Positions 8,939 through 18,100 of a stretch of 64,000 bases of DNA are shown here, piece after piece. Position 1 is the stretch's first letter, and each line of letters opens with the position of its first letter. The DNA lies in NCBI RefSeq assembly GCF_017873765.1, contig NZ_JAGGKP010000002.1:186001-250000 (forward strand). Reading direction: 5' to 3'. The position numbers were made by a program, and so were the translations under genes. Under the pieces are notes generated by a model. The model searched no databases, was not told the DNA's origin, and worked only from the letters and a program-made list of their open reading frames with translations. Origin of the DNA: Paenibacillus sediminis. GTDB lineage: Bacteria > Bacillota > Bacilli > Paenibacillales > Paenibacillaceae.

Positions 8939-10396
8939 TTATTGCCACTTATCGACATAGCTGCTAATGTCTACGCCGAGCCCTTCCGCAAGCCGTATAC
9001 CGTATTCTTGGTCTGCACGGTAGAAATTACTGATGACACGAAGCTGAATATCAGGACGTACGCCTTTCAGATCGTCCACAAGGTTACGAATCAAATGATC
9101 TTGATCGGTTGTACTGAAAGAACGATAAAGCTCGCCTGCTTGCGTAAAATGTTCCTTCTTATCGATCGCTTTGCGTGTCACGTTACCTTGAAGCGGCGCT
9201 TCACAGTCACGATAATGCGGATCTTCTTTCGGTGTATGATCAAAGCTGTTAGGCTCATAGTTAATCGTAGAGATATCTTGTTTCACATTCATATAACCGT
9301 CGCGTTGATGGTTGCGTACAGGCGTATGCGGTGAATTAATCGGAATTTGAAGATAGTTCGGTCCAAGCCGGTGACGCTGCGTGTCAGGATATGAGAATAG
9401 ACGGCCTTGCAGCAGCTTATCTTCAGATGGTTCGATGCCTGGAACGAGTACACTTGGTGCGAATGCAACTTGTTCTGTCTCGGCGAAGAAATTGTCTACA
9501 TTGCGGTTCAGCGTCATCGTACCTACCACATGGAATGGGTACTGATCTTCTGGCCATGTCTTCGTTGCATCTAGCGGATCAAAGGAATGAATGTCCAAAT
9601 CTTCAGGAGGCATCATTTGTACTTGCAGCTGCCACTGTGGGAAGTTGCCCGCTTTAATGTTGTCAAATAAATCACGAGTCGCATGGTTGAAATCTTGACC
9701 TTGAACTGCGGGAATTTCGTCAGCCGATAAATTTTTGACCCCTTGCAGCGATACCCATTTATATTTCACGTAGGTCACTTTACCCTCAGCATTAATCCAC
9801 TTGAAGGCATGGACACTAAATCCGTCCATTTGACGATAGTTCACTGGTGTGCCGTTATCGGAAAATACCCAAGTCATCATATGCGTAGATTCAGGCGATA
9901 AGGACATGAAGTCCCAATAACGGTTCGGGTCTTGAATATTCGTGTCCGGCGCAGGCTTCAAGGAATGAACCATGTCCGGAAATTTAATCGCATCGCGAAT
10001 AAAAAATACAGGTAAATGATTGCCGACGATATCGTAGTTGCCCTCTTTCGTATAGAACTTCACTGAGAAACCGCGTGGATCACGAGCAGTCTCAGGTGAG
10101 CCTGACGAATGAATAACGGTTGAGAAACGTACGAATACCGAAGTCTCTTCACCTGCTTCTTGCAAGAAGGCTGCCTTCGTATATGCCTTCATGCTGTTTT
10201 CTAGACGGAACACACCATGAGCCCCTGCCCCGCGTGCGTGTACAACTCGCTCTGGAATTCTTTCACGGTCAAAGTGAGCGATTTTCTCGATCAAGTGATA
10301 ATCTTCAAGTAATGTCGGTCCGCGTTGTCCGGCCGTTCTAGAATTCTGGTTATCACCAACAGGAGCCCCTTGATTAGTAGTCAGACGATCTGTCAT
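8939..10396 (-). CDS. katA: monofunctional haem catalase (clade 3, KatA-like)
   Basis: Degrades H2O2 in the cytosol. The 485-residue small-subunit catalase has the catalytic histidine in RVVHARGAGAHG (His53), the distal asparagine in VGNHLPVFFIRDA, and the proximal haem-ligand tyrosine in RLFSYPDTQRHR. The frame runs upstream to a GTG at 10408, but the ATG at 10394-10396 has AAGGGGTG nine bases upstream. The promoter contains a PerR box, and the perR gene is the second gene upstream with a near-identical box, matching the well-known PerR-KatA peroxide response of Bacillus. Confidence 0.95.
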   Translation of the reverse strand: MTDRLTTNQGAPVGDNQNSRTAGQRGPTLLEDYHLIEKIAHFDRERIPERVVHARGAGAHGVFRLENSMKAYTKAAFLQEAGEETSVFVRFSTVIHSSGSPETARDPRGFSVKFYTKEGNYDIVGNHLPVFFIRDAIKFPDMVHSLKPAPDTNIQDPNRYWDFMSLSPESTHMMTWVFSDNGTPVNYRQMDGFSVHAFKWINAEGKVTYVKYKWVSLQGVKNLSADEIPAVQGQDFNHATRDLFDNIKAGNFPQWQLQVQMMPPEDLDIHSFDPLDATKTWPEDQYPFHVVGTMTLNRNVDNFFAETEQVAFAPSVLVPGIEPSEDKLLQGRLFSYPDTQRHRLGPNYLQIPINSPHTPVRNHQRDGYMNVKQDISTINYEPNSFDHTPKEDPHYRDCEAPLQGNVTRKAIDKKEHFTQAGELYRSFSTTDQDHLIRNLVDDLKGVRPDIQLRVISNFYRADQEYGIRLAEGLGVDISSYVDKWQ

Positions 10397-10413
10397 TAAC
10401 GATTGCACCCCTT

Positions 10414-10452
10414 TACACTAGATATAATATTTAGACTTATTCTAAATCTTAA
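10414..10452 (-). promoter_or_regulatory. katA promoter with PerR box in the spacer
   Basis: On the minus strand TTAAGA, a 17-base spacer and TATTAT form a plausible sigma-A promoter. The spacer contains TTAGAATAAGTCTAA (plus coordinates 10431-10445), 12 of 15 positions matching the Per box TTATAATNATTATAA. The same motif with one changed base precedes perR. Confidence 0.75.
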
Positions 10453-10546
10453 TATTATATTAGCATAGGGCCTAATACTCCATCATGAGGAGTGCATGAT
10501 TGTTGCATGAATACTAAATGAAAATGTAATGATATCTAAAATATGA

Positions 10547-11359
10547 TTAATCAGCTAATCGGTACCCTACTCCGCGCACCGTTACGATATATTTAGGTGA
10601 AGTTGGGCTGTCGCCAAGCTTTTTGCGCAAGCTTTTTACATGAACATCAACAACATTGCTGCCGCCAAGAAAATGAGTGCCCCAAATATCATTCATCATC
10701 ATCTCACGAGAAATGACTGATCCTTTGCCGTCTATTAGTTTGAGCAGCAGTTCATACTCCGTCTTGGTCAAGTCAACGGGGGCTTGATTTTGATGAACGG
10801 TCATTTTGCTGCGGTCAATCCACAGATCTTTATACACCGTCCGATGGATGGATTGATCTGCGCCGCTGAGCAACTTGTCCTTGGATCCGCTGCGGATTAA
10901 CCGGTTCACATGATAAATCACTTCTTTCTCGCGCGCCGGCCAAATGAGCAGTTCCTCTTCCATCAGTTCGTCCTCATGCTCTGAGATCATTTGTTCATTA
11001 ACAAGGAGCAGTGAAGGCACACCTTCGAACTGTTCTCCGAACAGCGTTTTATACTCGGTATAGACATGCTCATCTGAATCTGTAGTCATATCGAAAACAA
11101 TTAAATCTGCAGCTAGACTAAATTGAATATCCGGTTCAAAACGGTGAAATACAAGGACATCAAAACAACGCTCTGACAGAGAACGAACTAATTCATGAAT
11201 TTCGCTTGGACGCGAGCTGATTAATACGACCCTCTGCGTGATCGGACAGACTTCTGCAGATGGTTCAGATTGTCCCTTTTCCTTATGATGATAAGGTGCC
11301 GATATCGGCACCACATTACCGCTTAACGAAAGTTTCACTTGGTTCGTTTGGTTTGACAT
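10547..11359 (-). CDS. orphan OmpR/PhoB-type transcription factor with degenerate receiver
   Basis: A 270-residue protein with a C-terminal winged-helix domain of the OmpR/PhoB class (KTEYELLLKLIDGKGSVISR, then NVVDVHVKSLRKKLGD and TVRGVGYRL). The N-terminal ~115 residues look like a receiver fold, but the acidic pocket after strand 1 is replaced (RVVLISSRPSE) and the usual Lys-Pro of strand 5 reads WPAR; one Asp remains in LIVFDM. It is therefore unlikely to be phosphorylated conventionally, and no histidine kinase is nearby. The start is the ATG at 11357-11359, preceded by a G-rich ribosome site; it overlaps the end of perR by 25 bases, which suggests translational coupling. Its role may be redox or peroxide related by association only. 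Confidence 0.75.
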   Translation of the reverse strand: MSNQTNQVKLSLSGNVVPISAPYHHKEKGQSEPSAEVCPITQRVVLISSRPSEIHELVRSLSERCFDVLVFHRFEPDIQFSLAADLIVFDMTTDSDEHVYTEYKTLFGEQFEGVPSLLLVNEQMISEHEDELMEEELLIWPAREKEVIYHVNRLIRSGSKDKLLSGADQSIHRTVYKDLWIDRSKMTVHQNQAPVDLTKTEYELLLKLIDGKGSVISREMMMNDIWGTHFLGGSNVVDVHVKSLRKKLGDSPTSPKYIVTVRGVGYRLAD

Positions 11360-11730
11360 TCGGAACATACCCCCCCAAATACAACGTGCGCATGGTGTAC
11401 ATCGTATCCTGTCTCTTTGGCTACAGCTCCGCTCCATTCCTTCGGAATCTCGCTCATCACTTCGTCTACACGCCCACAAACTTCACAAATAATGTGCTGG
11501 TGATCGTCTAGCTTGGCATCGTAGCGACTCGCCGATTCGCCCAGTTTCAACTCACGAATTAACTCCTTCTCCGTCAAATAACGCAAAGAGTTATACACTG
11601 TGCCATATGCAAAATTGTAACCTTTCTCCACCAATCGGTTCATGACATCAGCCGCTGTTGGGTGATCATGCGAATTACGTACTATATCGTATACGGCTTG
11701 CCGCTGTGTCGTTAAATTTAAAGATTTCAC
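11335..11730 (-). CDS. perR: Fur-family peroxide regulator PerR
   Basis: A 131-residue Fur-family repressor. N-terminal winged helix (TTQRQAVYDIVRNSHDHPTAADVMNRL) and a C-terminal metal domain with structural-zinc cysteines in two CxxC pairs (CEVC and CSEC) and His/Asp candidates for the regulatory metal (DDHQHI, HHAHV). Identification as PerR rather than Fur or Zur rests on the Per boxes in front of it and in front of katA. The upstream TTG at 11739 touches the ribosome site, so the GTG at 11728-11730, nine bases after GAAGGA, is the better start. It is co-transcribed with the atypical response regulator. Confidence 0.85.
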   Translation of the reverse strand: MKSLNLTTQRQAVYDIVRNSHDHPTAADVMNRLVEKGYNFAYGTVYNSLRYLTEKELIRELKLGESASRYDAKLDDHQHIICEVCGRVDEVMSEIPKEWSGAVAKETGYDVHHAHVVFGGVCSECQTKRTK

Positions 11731-11754
11731 AGTAATCAATCCTTCGATTTGAAT

Positions 11755-11791
11755 TTAGAATAAGTATAAATCTTATTTCGATACCGGTCAA
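11755..11791 (-). promoter_or_regulatory. perR promoter and autoregulatory Per box
   Basis: On the minus strand -35 TTGACC (11786-11791), 17-base spacer, -10 TATACT (11763-11768). TTAGAATAAGTATAA (11755-11769) overlaps the -10 and matches the Per box closely, so PerR binding would block its own promoter. Confidence 0.8.
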
Positions 11792-11806
11792 TGGTTCTAT
11801 ATTGCA

Positions 11807-11845
11807 AAACAAGCCGGAAACGTTGAACAACGCCCCGGCTTGTTT
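11807..11845 (-). terminator. terminator of the aldo/keto reductase gene
   Basis: Eleven-base stem AAACAAGCCGG / CCGGCTTGTTT, with an inner AACGTTG / CAACG pairing, ending in TTTT on the minus strand between the reductase and perR. Confidence 0.75.
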
Positions 11846-11871
11846 ATGTATTATTCTCAATTATTGCTTCT

Positions 11872-12807
11872 TTACGCTAAAATTTGTTCAATACGTGCAA
11901 GCACATCTTCAGACAATTTAATGCCAGATGCTTTCACGTTCTCTTCGACCTGCTCAGGACGGCTCGCACCCACCAGCGCACTGGCAACAATATCTTGACG
12001 CAAAATCCATGCAAGCGCCAGCTGCCCAACCGTGATTCCCAGCTCGTCTGCTACTTTAGAGAGCTGCTGCACTTTGTTAATCTTCTCTTCTGTGATGCCA
12101 CGCTTCATAAAGTCGATTTTAGCTGCGCGGCTGTCTGCAGGAATATCGGTTGCCGATTTATATTTACCTGTGAGAAGCCCTTGTGCTAGCGGTGAGAACA
12201 CTACTTGTCCGATCCCTTTTTCCACGCCAAGAGGAATGACTTCCTTCTCAATGTAACGTTCGAACATGTTATAGATCGGCTGGTTGACGACTATGCGGTC
12301 TAACAAATAACGATCAGCTACACCAAGAGCATCCTGCATTTGCACAGCAGTCCATTCACTAACACCGACGTAAAGCACTTTACCTTGGCGAACTAAGTCG
12401 TCCAGCGCACGAAGTGTCTCTTCGAGCGGCGTGTCTGGGTCATAACGGTGGCAATAGAAAATATCTACGTAGTCTGTGCCAAGTCTCTTCAAGCTGGCGT
12501 GCGCCTGTTCCATAATGTGCTTGCGAGACAAACCGCGATCATTGGGTCCATCACCCATCGGCCAGAATGCTTTCGTAGCAAGTACGAACGATTCACGAGG
12601 ATATTCTTGAAGCGTCTTGCCAAGAAGCACTTCTGCGGCACCCCGCTCATACATATTCGCTGTATCAAAAAAGTTGATTCCTAGACTATATGCTGTATGA
12701 ATAGACTTCACGACTTGCTCCGTATCTCCATAGCCGTGTGTAAGCCAGCTGCCAAGACTGATTTCACTTACTTTAATACCTGTGCGGCCTAATCTGCGAT
12801 ATTCCAT
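11872..12807 (-). CDS. aldo/keto reductase
   Basis: NADPH-dependent reductase with the (beta/alpha)8 barrel of the AKR superfamily, closest in appearance to the potassium-channel beta-subunit/YhdN group. The catalytic tetrad is visible: Asp and Tyr in NFFDTANMYERG, Lys in FVLATKAFW, His in IFYCHRYDPDTP. The cofactor end (SPLAQGLLTGKY, then VGASRPEQVEENV) is intact. It is 311 residues with GGGAGGG about 11 bases before the ATG. The substrate cannot be inferred; general detoxification of aldehydes or methylglyoxal is common for this group. Single-gene unit. Confidence 0.88.
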   Translation of the reverse strand: MEYRRLGRTGIKVSEISLGSWLTHGYGDTEQVVKSIHTAYSLGINFFDTANMYERGAAEVLLGKTLQEYPRESFVLATKAFWPMGDGPNDRGLSRKHIMEQAHASLKRLGTDYVDIFYCHRYDPDTPLEETLRALDDLVRQGKVLYVGVSEWTAVQMQDALGVADRYLLDRIVVNQPIYNMFERYIEKEVIPLGVEKGIGQVVFSPLAQGLLTGKYKSATDIPADSRAAKIDFMKRGITEEKINKVQQLSKVADELGITVGQLALAWILRQDIVASALVGASRPEQVEENVKASGIKLSEDVLARIEQILA

Positions 12808-12961
12808 AAATTGATAACCCTCCCAAGTTCAAATGAATTACCTTTTTATTCTAAAGAAATAGGGTAAAAAAGTCCATGAAGCGTTGACACTTGAGAGTCG
12901 ATCATGAGACAATTTTAAGTGAATTTATTACACTTTTTCCAAATTGGGAGGAATCTGCCTG

Positions 12962-14122
12962 ATGGGGCAAATACGTGTAGGAATGGTCGGCTATAAGTTT
13001 ATGGGCAAAGCCCATAGCCACGCTTATCGTGATGTATCGATGTTCTTTCCCGATACCCCTAAACCAGTCATGAAATTCATATGCGGAAGAAATGAAAATG
13101 GGGTGAAGCAAGCGGCTGAACAGTTCGGATGGGAGAGTTACGTTACCGACTGGCGTGATCTGATAAACAGTAGCGATATTGACCTCGTGGATATTAATGC
13201 GCCGAGCGATGCGCACAAAGAAATTGCTCTGGCGGCGGCTGCCGCTGGTAAGCATTTATTTTGTGAAAAACCGCTTGCCCTCTCGTTATCCGATGCACGT
13301 GAAATGCTTAAAGCAGCCGAAGAGGCTGGAGTTAAGCATATGATCAGCTTCAACTATCGTTTTGTGCCCGCAGTACAACTCGCCAAAAAACTCATTTCAG
13401 AAGACCGCATCGGCCAAATCCATCATTTCCGCGCATGGTTTTTGCAAGACTGGATTGTTAATCCCGAATTCCCGCTCGTATGGCGTTTACAGAAAGAAGT
13501 GGCCGGCTCAGGAGCTCTAGGCGATCTCGGCGCTCATTTAATTGACCTCTCTCATTATCTGATCGGTGACATTCATGAGGTTGTTGGGATGAGCGAGACA
13601 TTTGTTAAAGAACGGCCGCTTCCTAATAAGATGACAGGACTTAGTGCAGGTATCGACAAAGATGCGCCTAAAGGACAGGTGACTGTTGACGATGCGACTT
13701 TGTTCTTAGCTCGTTTTGAGAACGGCGCACTAGGCAGCTTTGAAGCAACTCGCTTTGCGGCGGGTCAACGCTGTACGAATGCATTTGAGATTAACGGAAG
13801 TAAAGGAAGCATTAGGTTTGACTTTGAGCGGATGAACGAGCTGGAACTATACTTCACAGAAGACGCGGATGATGTTCAGGGATTCCGCCGCGTGCTTGCG
13901 ACGGATCCTGCACATGCATATATGCAAGCATGGTGGCCGCCAGGACATCCTATTGGATTCGAGCATACCTTTATTCATGAAACGGTAGAACTGTTTACTG
14001 CAATCGAGGAGGATCGTCAGCCATCCCCGAATTTCACAGACGGCGTGAAGTGTCAACAAGTGCTGGAGGCAGTGGAACTGTCGATTCGAGATCGGCGCTG
14101 GGTCAAGATCGATAAATTATAA
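12962..14122 (+). CDS. Gfo/Idh/MocA-family oxidoreductase
   Basis: An NAD(P)-dependent sugar or inositol dehydrogenase-like protein of 386 residues. The N-terminal Rossmann domain begins IRVGMVGYKFMGKAHSHAYRD and contains the family signature CEKPLALS; the C-terminal domain contains the HxxDLxHY-type active-site region (GAHLIDLSHYLIGD). GGGAGG lies eight bases before the ATG at 12962; a longer frame from 12944 would overlap this ribosome site. It is followed after 34 bases by a ThuA-domain gene, a pairing frequent in Paenibacillus carbohydrate loci. A TTGACA at 12884-12889 could be the -35, but no convincing -10 follows. The exact substrate is unknown. Confidence 0.87.
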   Translation: MGQIRVGMVGYKFMGKAHSHAYRDVSMFFPDTPKPVMKFICGRNENGVKQAAEQFGWESYVTDWRDLINSSDIDLVDINAPSDAHKEIALAAAAAGKHLFCEKPLALSLSDAREMLKAAEEAGVKHMISFNYRFVPAVQLAKKLISEDRIGQIHHFRAWFLQDWIVNPEFPLVWRLQKEVAGSGALGDLGAHLIDLSHYLIGDIHEVVGMSETFVKERPLPNKMTGLSAGIDKDAPKGQVTVDDATLFLARFENGALGSFEATRFAAGQRCTNAFEINGSKGSIRFDFERMNELELYFTEDADDVQGFRRVLATDPAHAYMQAWWPPGHPIGFEHTFIHETVELFTAIEEDRQPSPNFTDGVKCQQVLEAVELSIRDRRWVKIDKL

Positions 14123-14156
14123 AAAGATGAAATAAATCGTATGGAGGGCTGTTCTC

Positions 14157-14876
14157 GTGCCAAATCAATCTGCATTAATTGTATGGGGTGGCTGGCCTGG
14201 CCATCAACCCGAAGAAGTAGCCTCTATCTTCCGTCAATTACTAGAGAGGCATAGATATCAAGTAGAGGTGTCGAATTCGCTCGAGGTGTTCGCTGATGCA
14301 GACAAATTGAAGCAGATCGATCTTATCGTACCTATTTGGACCATGGGCGAAATCGAACCGAAGCTCGTGAACAATGTATCTGCAGCGGTACAAGGCGGCA
14401 CTGGACTTGCCGGATGTCACGGAGGTATGGCCGATGCTTTCCGGCAAAACGTAGAATGGCACTTCATGACAGGCGGTCAATGGGTGGCGCACCCAGGCGA
14501 TAATGGAGTAGAATACACCGTCAATATAAAGAACAGCTCAAGTCTACTCCTCGAAGGTATCGAAGATTTCACTGTCAAGTCGGAGCAATATTACTTGCAT
14601 GTCGATCCAGCAGTTGAAGTACTCGCTACAACCCGCTTCCCGATTGCAGAGGGACCGCATTCTGCGAATAGAGCAGTCGATATGCCTGTCGCATGGACGA
14701 AACGCTGGGGTGCCGGACGCGTATTCTACTGCTCACTAGGCCACCAAGCGGACATGATCGAAATACCTCAGGTGAAGGAGATGATGACTCGCGGGCTTCT
14801 CTGGGCCGGGGCAGGTAAGTCGCCAGGCTCATTCCCAAGTGAAGAGAACGATACTTTTAACGGTGTAGGAGATTAA
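14157..14876 (+). CDS. ThuA-domain protein (trehalose-utilisation type)
   Basis: A 239-residue ThuA-like protein, a class I glutamine-amidotransferase-like fold found in carbohydrate catabolism loci and, in ThuA itself, connected to trehalose oxidation. Recognisable elements are ALIVWGGWPGHQPEEVA at the N-terminus, the GLAGCHGGMADAFR segment at the position of the amidotransferase nucleophile elbow, and FYCSLGHQADMIE near the C-terminus. GTG start with GGAGGG eight bases upstream. It forms a two-gene operon with the preceding oxidoreductase and is closed by a strong terminator. The biochemical reaction of this family is not well established. Confidence 0.85.
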   Translation: MPNQSALIVWGGWPGHQPEEVASIFRQLLERHRYQVEVSNSLEVFADADKLKQIDLIVPIWTMGEIEPKLVNNVSAAVQGGTGLAGCHGGMADAFRQNVEWHFMTGGQWVAHPGDNGVEYTVNIKNSSSLLLEGIEDFTVKSEQYYLHVDPAVEVLATTRFPIAEGPHSANRAVDMPVAWTKRWGAGRVFYCSLGHQADMIEIPQVKEMMTRGLLWAGAGKSPGSFPSEENDTFNGVGD

Positions 14877-14904
14877 TCATATCCTGAATCAAGAGGTCAC
14901 GAGG

Positions 14905-14938
14905 ACTCACTCTAAAAGAATTTAGGGTGAGTTTTTTT
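14905..14938 (+). terminator. terminator of the oxidoreductase-ThuA operon
   Basis: Stem ACTCAC-x-CTAAA / TTTAG-x-GTGAGT followed by a run of T (TTTTTTT) on the plus strand. Confidence 0.88.
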
Positions 14939-14964
14939 GTAATTTTTATACATAAATACATTTA

Positions 14965-15093
14965 TTGACCATGTACAATGAACATGCTACAATAGTGCCG
15001 AAATTAGTGAAAGCGTTTGCATGACATGTGGTTTAACACACGTCAGCATTCAACAATGAACAACAAAATACGCCTGTTTGGGCAAACGATTGC
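14965..15093 (+). promoter_or_regulatory. amylopullulanase promoter with cre site and a second LacI-type operator
   Basis: -35 TTGACC (14965-14970), 17-base spacer, -10 TACAAT (14988-14993). TGAAAGCGTTTGCA (15008-15021) matches the cre consensus TGWAARCGYTWNCW at every position and lies just after the predicted transcription start, a typical CcpA roadblock position. GCAAACGATTGC (15082-15093) is a second, imperfect CG-centred palindrome of the LacI/GalR type and could bind a maltose regulator. Both repressor assignments are inference from motif form. Confidence 0.82.
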
Positions 15094-15137
15094 ACTAATC
15101 TTCGTCAATTATTTTGCGAAAGGGGAAAGGGAATTTA

Positions 15138-18100
15138 ATGCAAAAACGGCTCAGGAAAACATGGTCACTGTTGCTCATTATTATACTGGCAATCAGCTTG
15201 TTTACAAGCGTCGCGCCAGTACACACGTATTCTAGTGAAGCTTCCTTGTCTGATGCATCAACAAACAGCAGTATCATTATCGACGGGCACAAGGACCCCG
15301 CTTGGGAAAACGTTCCTGTGCTCGGAGCATCAGCAAATGCAGGCTTCGAAGGTTTCCAGATTGGAAATTTGCGCATCACCAATGATGAGAGCTACTTATA
15401 TTATTGGGTAGATGCTGTTAACGTTCCGAATTGGGGTGACAATGGTCAATACATAGACATTGCGCTTCAAGTCAATGATGCAGATTCAGGTGTAAGCGGC
15501 AATCCATGGGGTTCACAGTTTAATTATTCGAACATGGATAAGAAACCTCAGTTTCACATCGTGCAGCGTGTCAAAAATGACAACGAAGTAAACGGAGCTG
15601 CCCTCTATTCCAGCTCGGACTTTAACAATCCACTGCTGGCTACTTGGGGAAATGTACAGGACGCACAATTTGCAGTGGACCGTACACAAGGTTTTGAAGG
15701 GAAAATCCCATTGGAAATTCTCGGCTTGCATGGTGGCGACTCCATTAAAGCTCACGTCGCCCTAAGCGGTAACAACTCTGGAGAGCATGGAGCATTCGAC
15801 GCCATTCCAGAAGACTCGGCTAACCAATTGTCTGCAAGCTGGAATGAGTCAGGTTCGAACGTAGATATGCAGGGAAGCTACTGCTCTCCATATGTCATTA
15901 CGGATCCATCCACGCAGCTTCGAGCAACCAGTTTCTCTCCTGCTATTGGAAGCACTAATGTACCAGTCAGCACCTCTGACATTACTATTTCATTTAATGA
16001 ACCAATCGCACTAACCGGTTTAGAAGCCCCTTCCGTGACAGACGCTGTATATGATATATCCGCAGATCATAGCAACCTCACATTCCACCTAAAAGAACCC
16101 TTAGCATCTAACCATACGTACCATGTAACGATCCCCGCAAACTCCATTACGGGTTCAACTTTTGGAAGCTTGCCGAATACAATAAATTTTGAATTTACTA
16201 CTGAATTAGACGTTGCCAATCTATTCAGCTACACAATCCACTATTACCGCTATGACGGAAAGCAGAACGATTGGGATCTATGGGTGTATCCTGACGGCGG
16301 TGAAGGGAAAAAAATAGATTTTACATCGACAGATGCTGATGGATTTGCTGTCACTCAGATTAATGAGCCTTTCCAAGCAATCAATGTCATTGCAAGGCCT
16401 GGAAGCTGGGCTAGTCAAGAAGATACTCGCAAAGTAACGGTACCCGAAGGACAGAAAAAGGTTGAGGTGTGGATGGTTCAAGGAAATAATAATGTATTTT
16501 ACAACCTAGCTGATGCGGACATATCCGCAAAGATCCAATCCGCAATGATGGATTCGTTAAATATGATTCTGCTAACGACAACGCAATCGGTTCAACCATC
16601 CGATCTCCCAGACTTTCATCTAAAGGATGAGACGACAGGGGAAGACGTGCCTGTTACAGCTGCTGCTAAAAGCGCAACTTCCGTGAAATTAACGATCTCG
16701 AATCCCTCACAAATCAATGTTCGTCACATATATACAGTAAATCATCCGAAATTCAAAGGTACAAATGTGACCGTTCGCGGAGCTCTGGATGATCCGCAAT
16801 TTTACTATGGCGGCGATGATCTAGGACTGACTTACACTACGAGTGCCAGTACTTTTAAAGTATGGGCTCCGACAGCACAGAAGGTGTCTGTCGCCTTATA
16901 CGATAACGTTGGAACCTATAACGAACAGGGGCTCGTAACCGACAATACTGGCGGTCAAGAAACGGAAATGAATCGCAGCGATAATGGTGTATGGTCGCTT
17001 ACGCTTAATGGAGATTTGGCCGGAAAATACTATATGTACAAAGTTGAGTTTGCAGACAATGCTGTGAATTATGCGGTAGATCCATATGCGAAGGCTGTCT
17101 CTGCTAACGGTCAGCGAACCGCTATATTATCGCTTCATGATACAGACCCAGCAAACTGGTCTAATGATCGCAAGCCGCCGATGATTAATGATACGGATGC
17201 GATTGTATACGAGCTCCATGTACGGGATTTTTCAATCTCTCCATCATCCGGCGTTTCAAACAAAAATAAAGGCAAGTTCACAGCATTCGCGGAAACGGGA
17301 TTAAAGGACAGCGACGGGAACAGCTTAGGGATTGACCACTTAGCTGAGCTTGGAGTTACGCATGTGCACCTCCTCCCTTCCTTCGATTTTAATACGATAA
17401 ACGAGCTTAAAGTGAACGATCCAAATTCGGCGGATCCAAAATTCAACTGGGGTTATGACCCTAAAAATTACAATGTACCGGAAGGGTCATACTCTACCGA
17501 TCCGACAAATCCCGCCAAACGAATTACTGAATTTAAAGAAATGGTGCAAGCTCTTCATGCTAAAGGAATACGAGTCATTATGGACGTCGTCTATAATCAC
17601 ACCTTTTCTATTGAAGGCGGCCCATTCAATCCTATTGTTCCAGGGTACTTCTATCGCTCGGACGATGCTGGAACATTCACAAACGGCTCAGGAGTAGGCA
17701 ACGAAATCGCGTCTGAACGGCCTATGGTCCGCAAATATATTGAAGATTCGGTAAAATACTGGGCTAAGGAATACGACGTAGATGGATTTCGTTTTGACTT
17801 GATGGGTCTAATCGACACCACCACGATGAAGCAAATAACAGATGAATTGAAGCAGCAAGTCGATCCATCGCTGCTTATTTATGGCGAACCATGGACAGGC
17901 GGAAGCTCCCCGCTTCAAGAACAGACCTTGAAAGGTTCACAGAAAGGAAGCGGCTTTGCTGTCTTCAACGACAACTTGCGCGGCGCAATTAAAGGAGACA
18001 GCGACGGTGCGGGCAAGGGCTTTGCAACTGGGGAATCCGGCAAAGAAGCTGACATTATAAAAGGCGTAAAAGGTGCAATCGATGACTTTACGAGTTCGCC

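Noticed and set aside
12884-12912. TTGACA as promoter of the oxidoreductase-ThuA operon
   Set aside because: No acceptable -10 at 16-18 bases, so I do not list it as a promoter.
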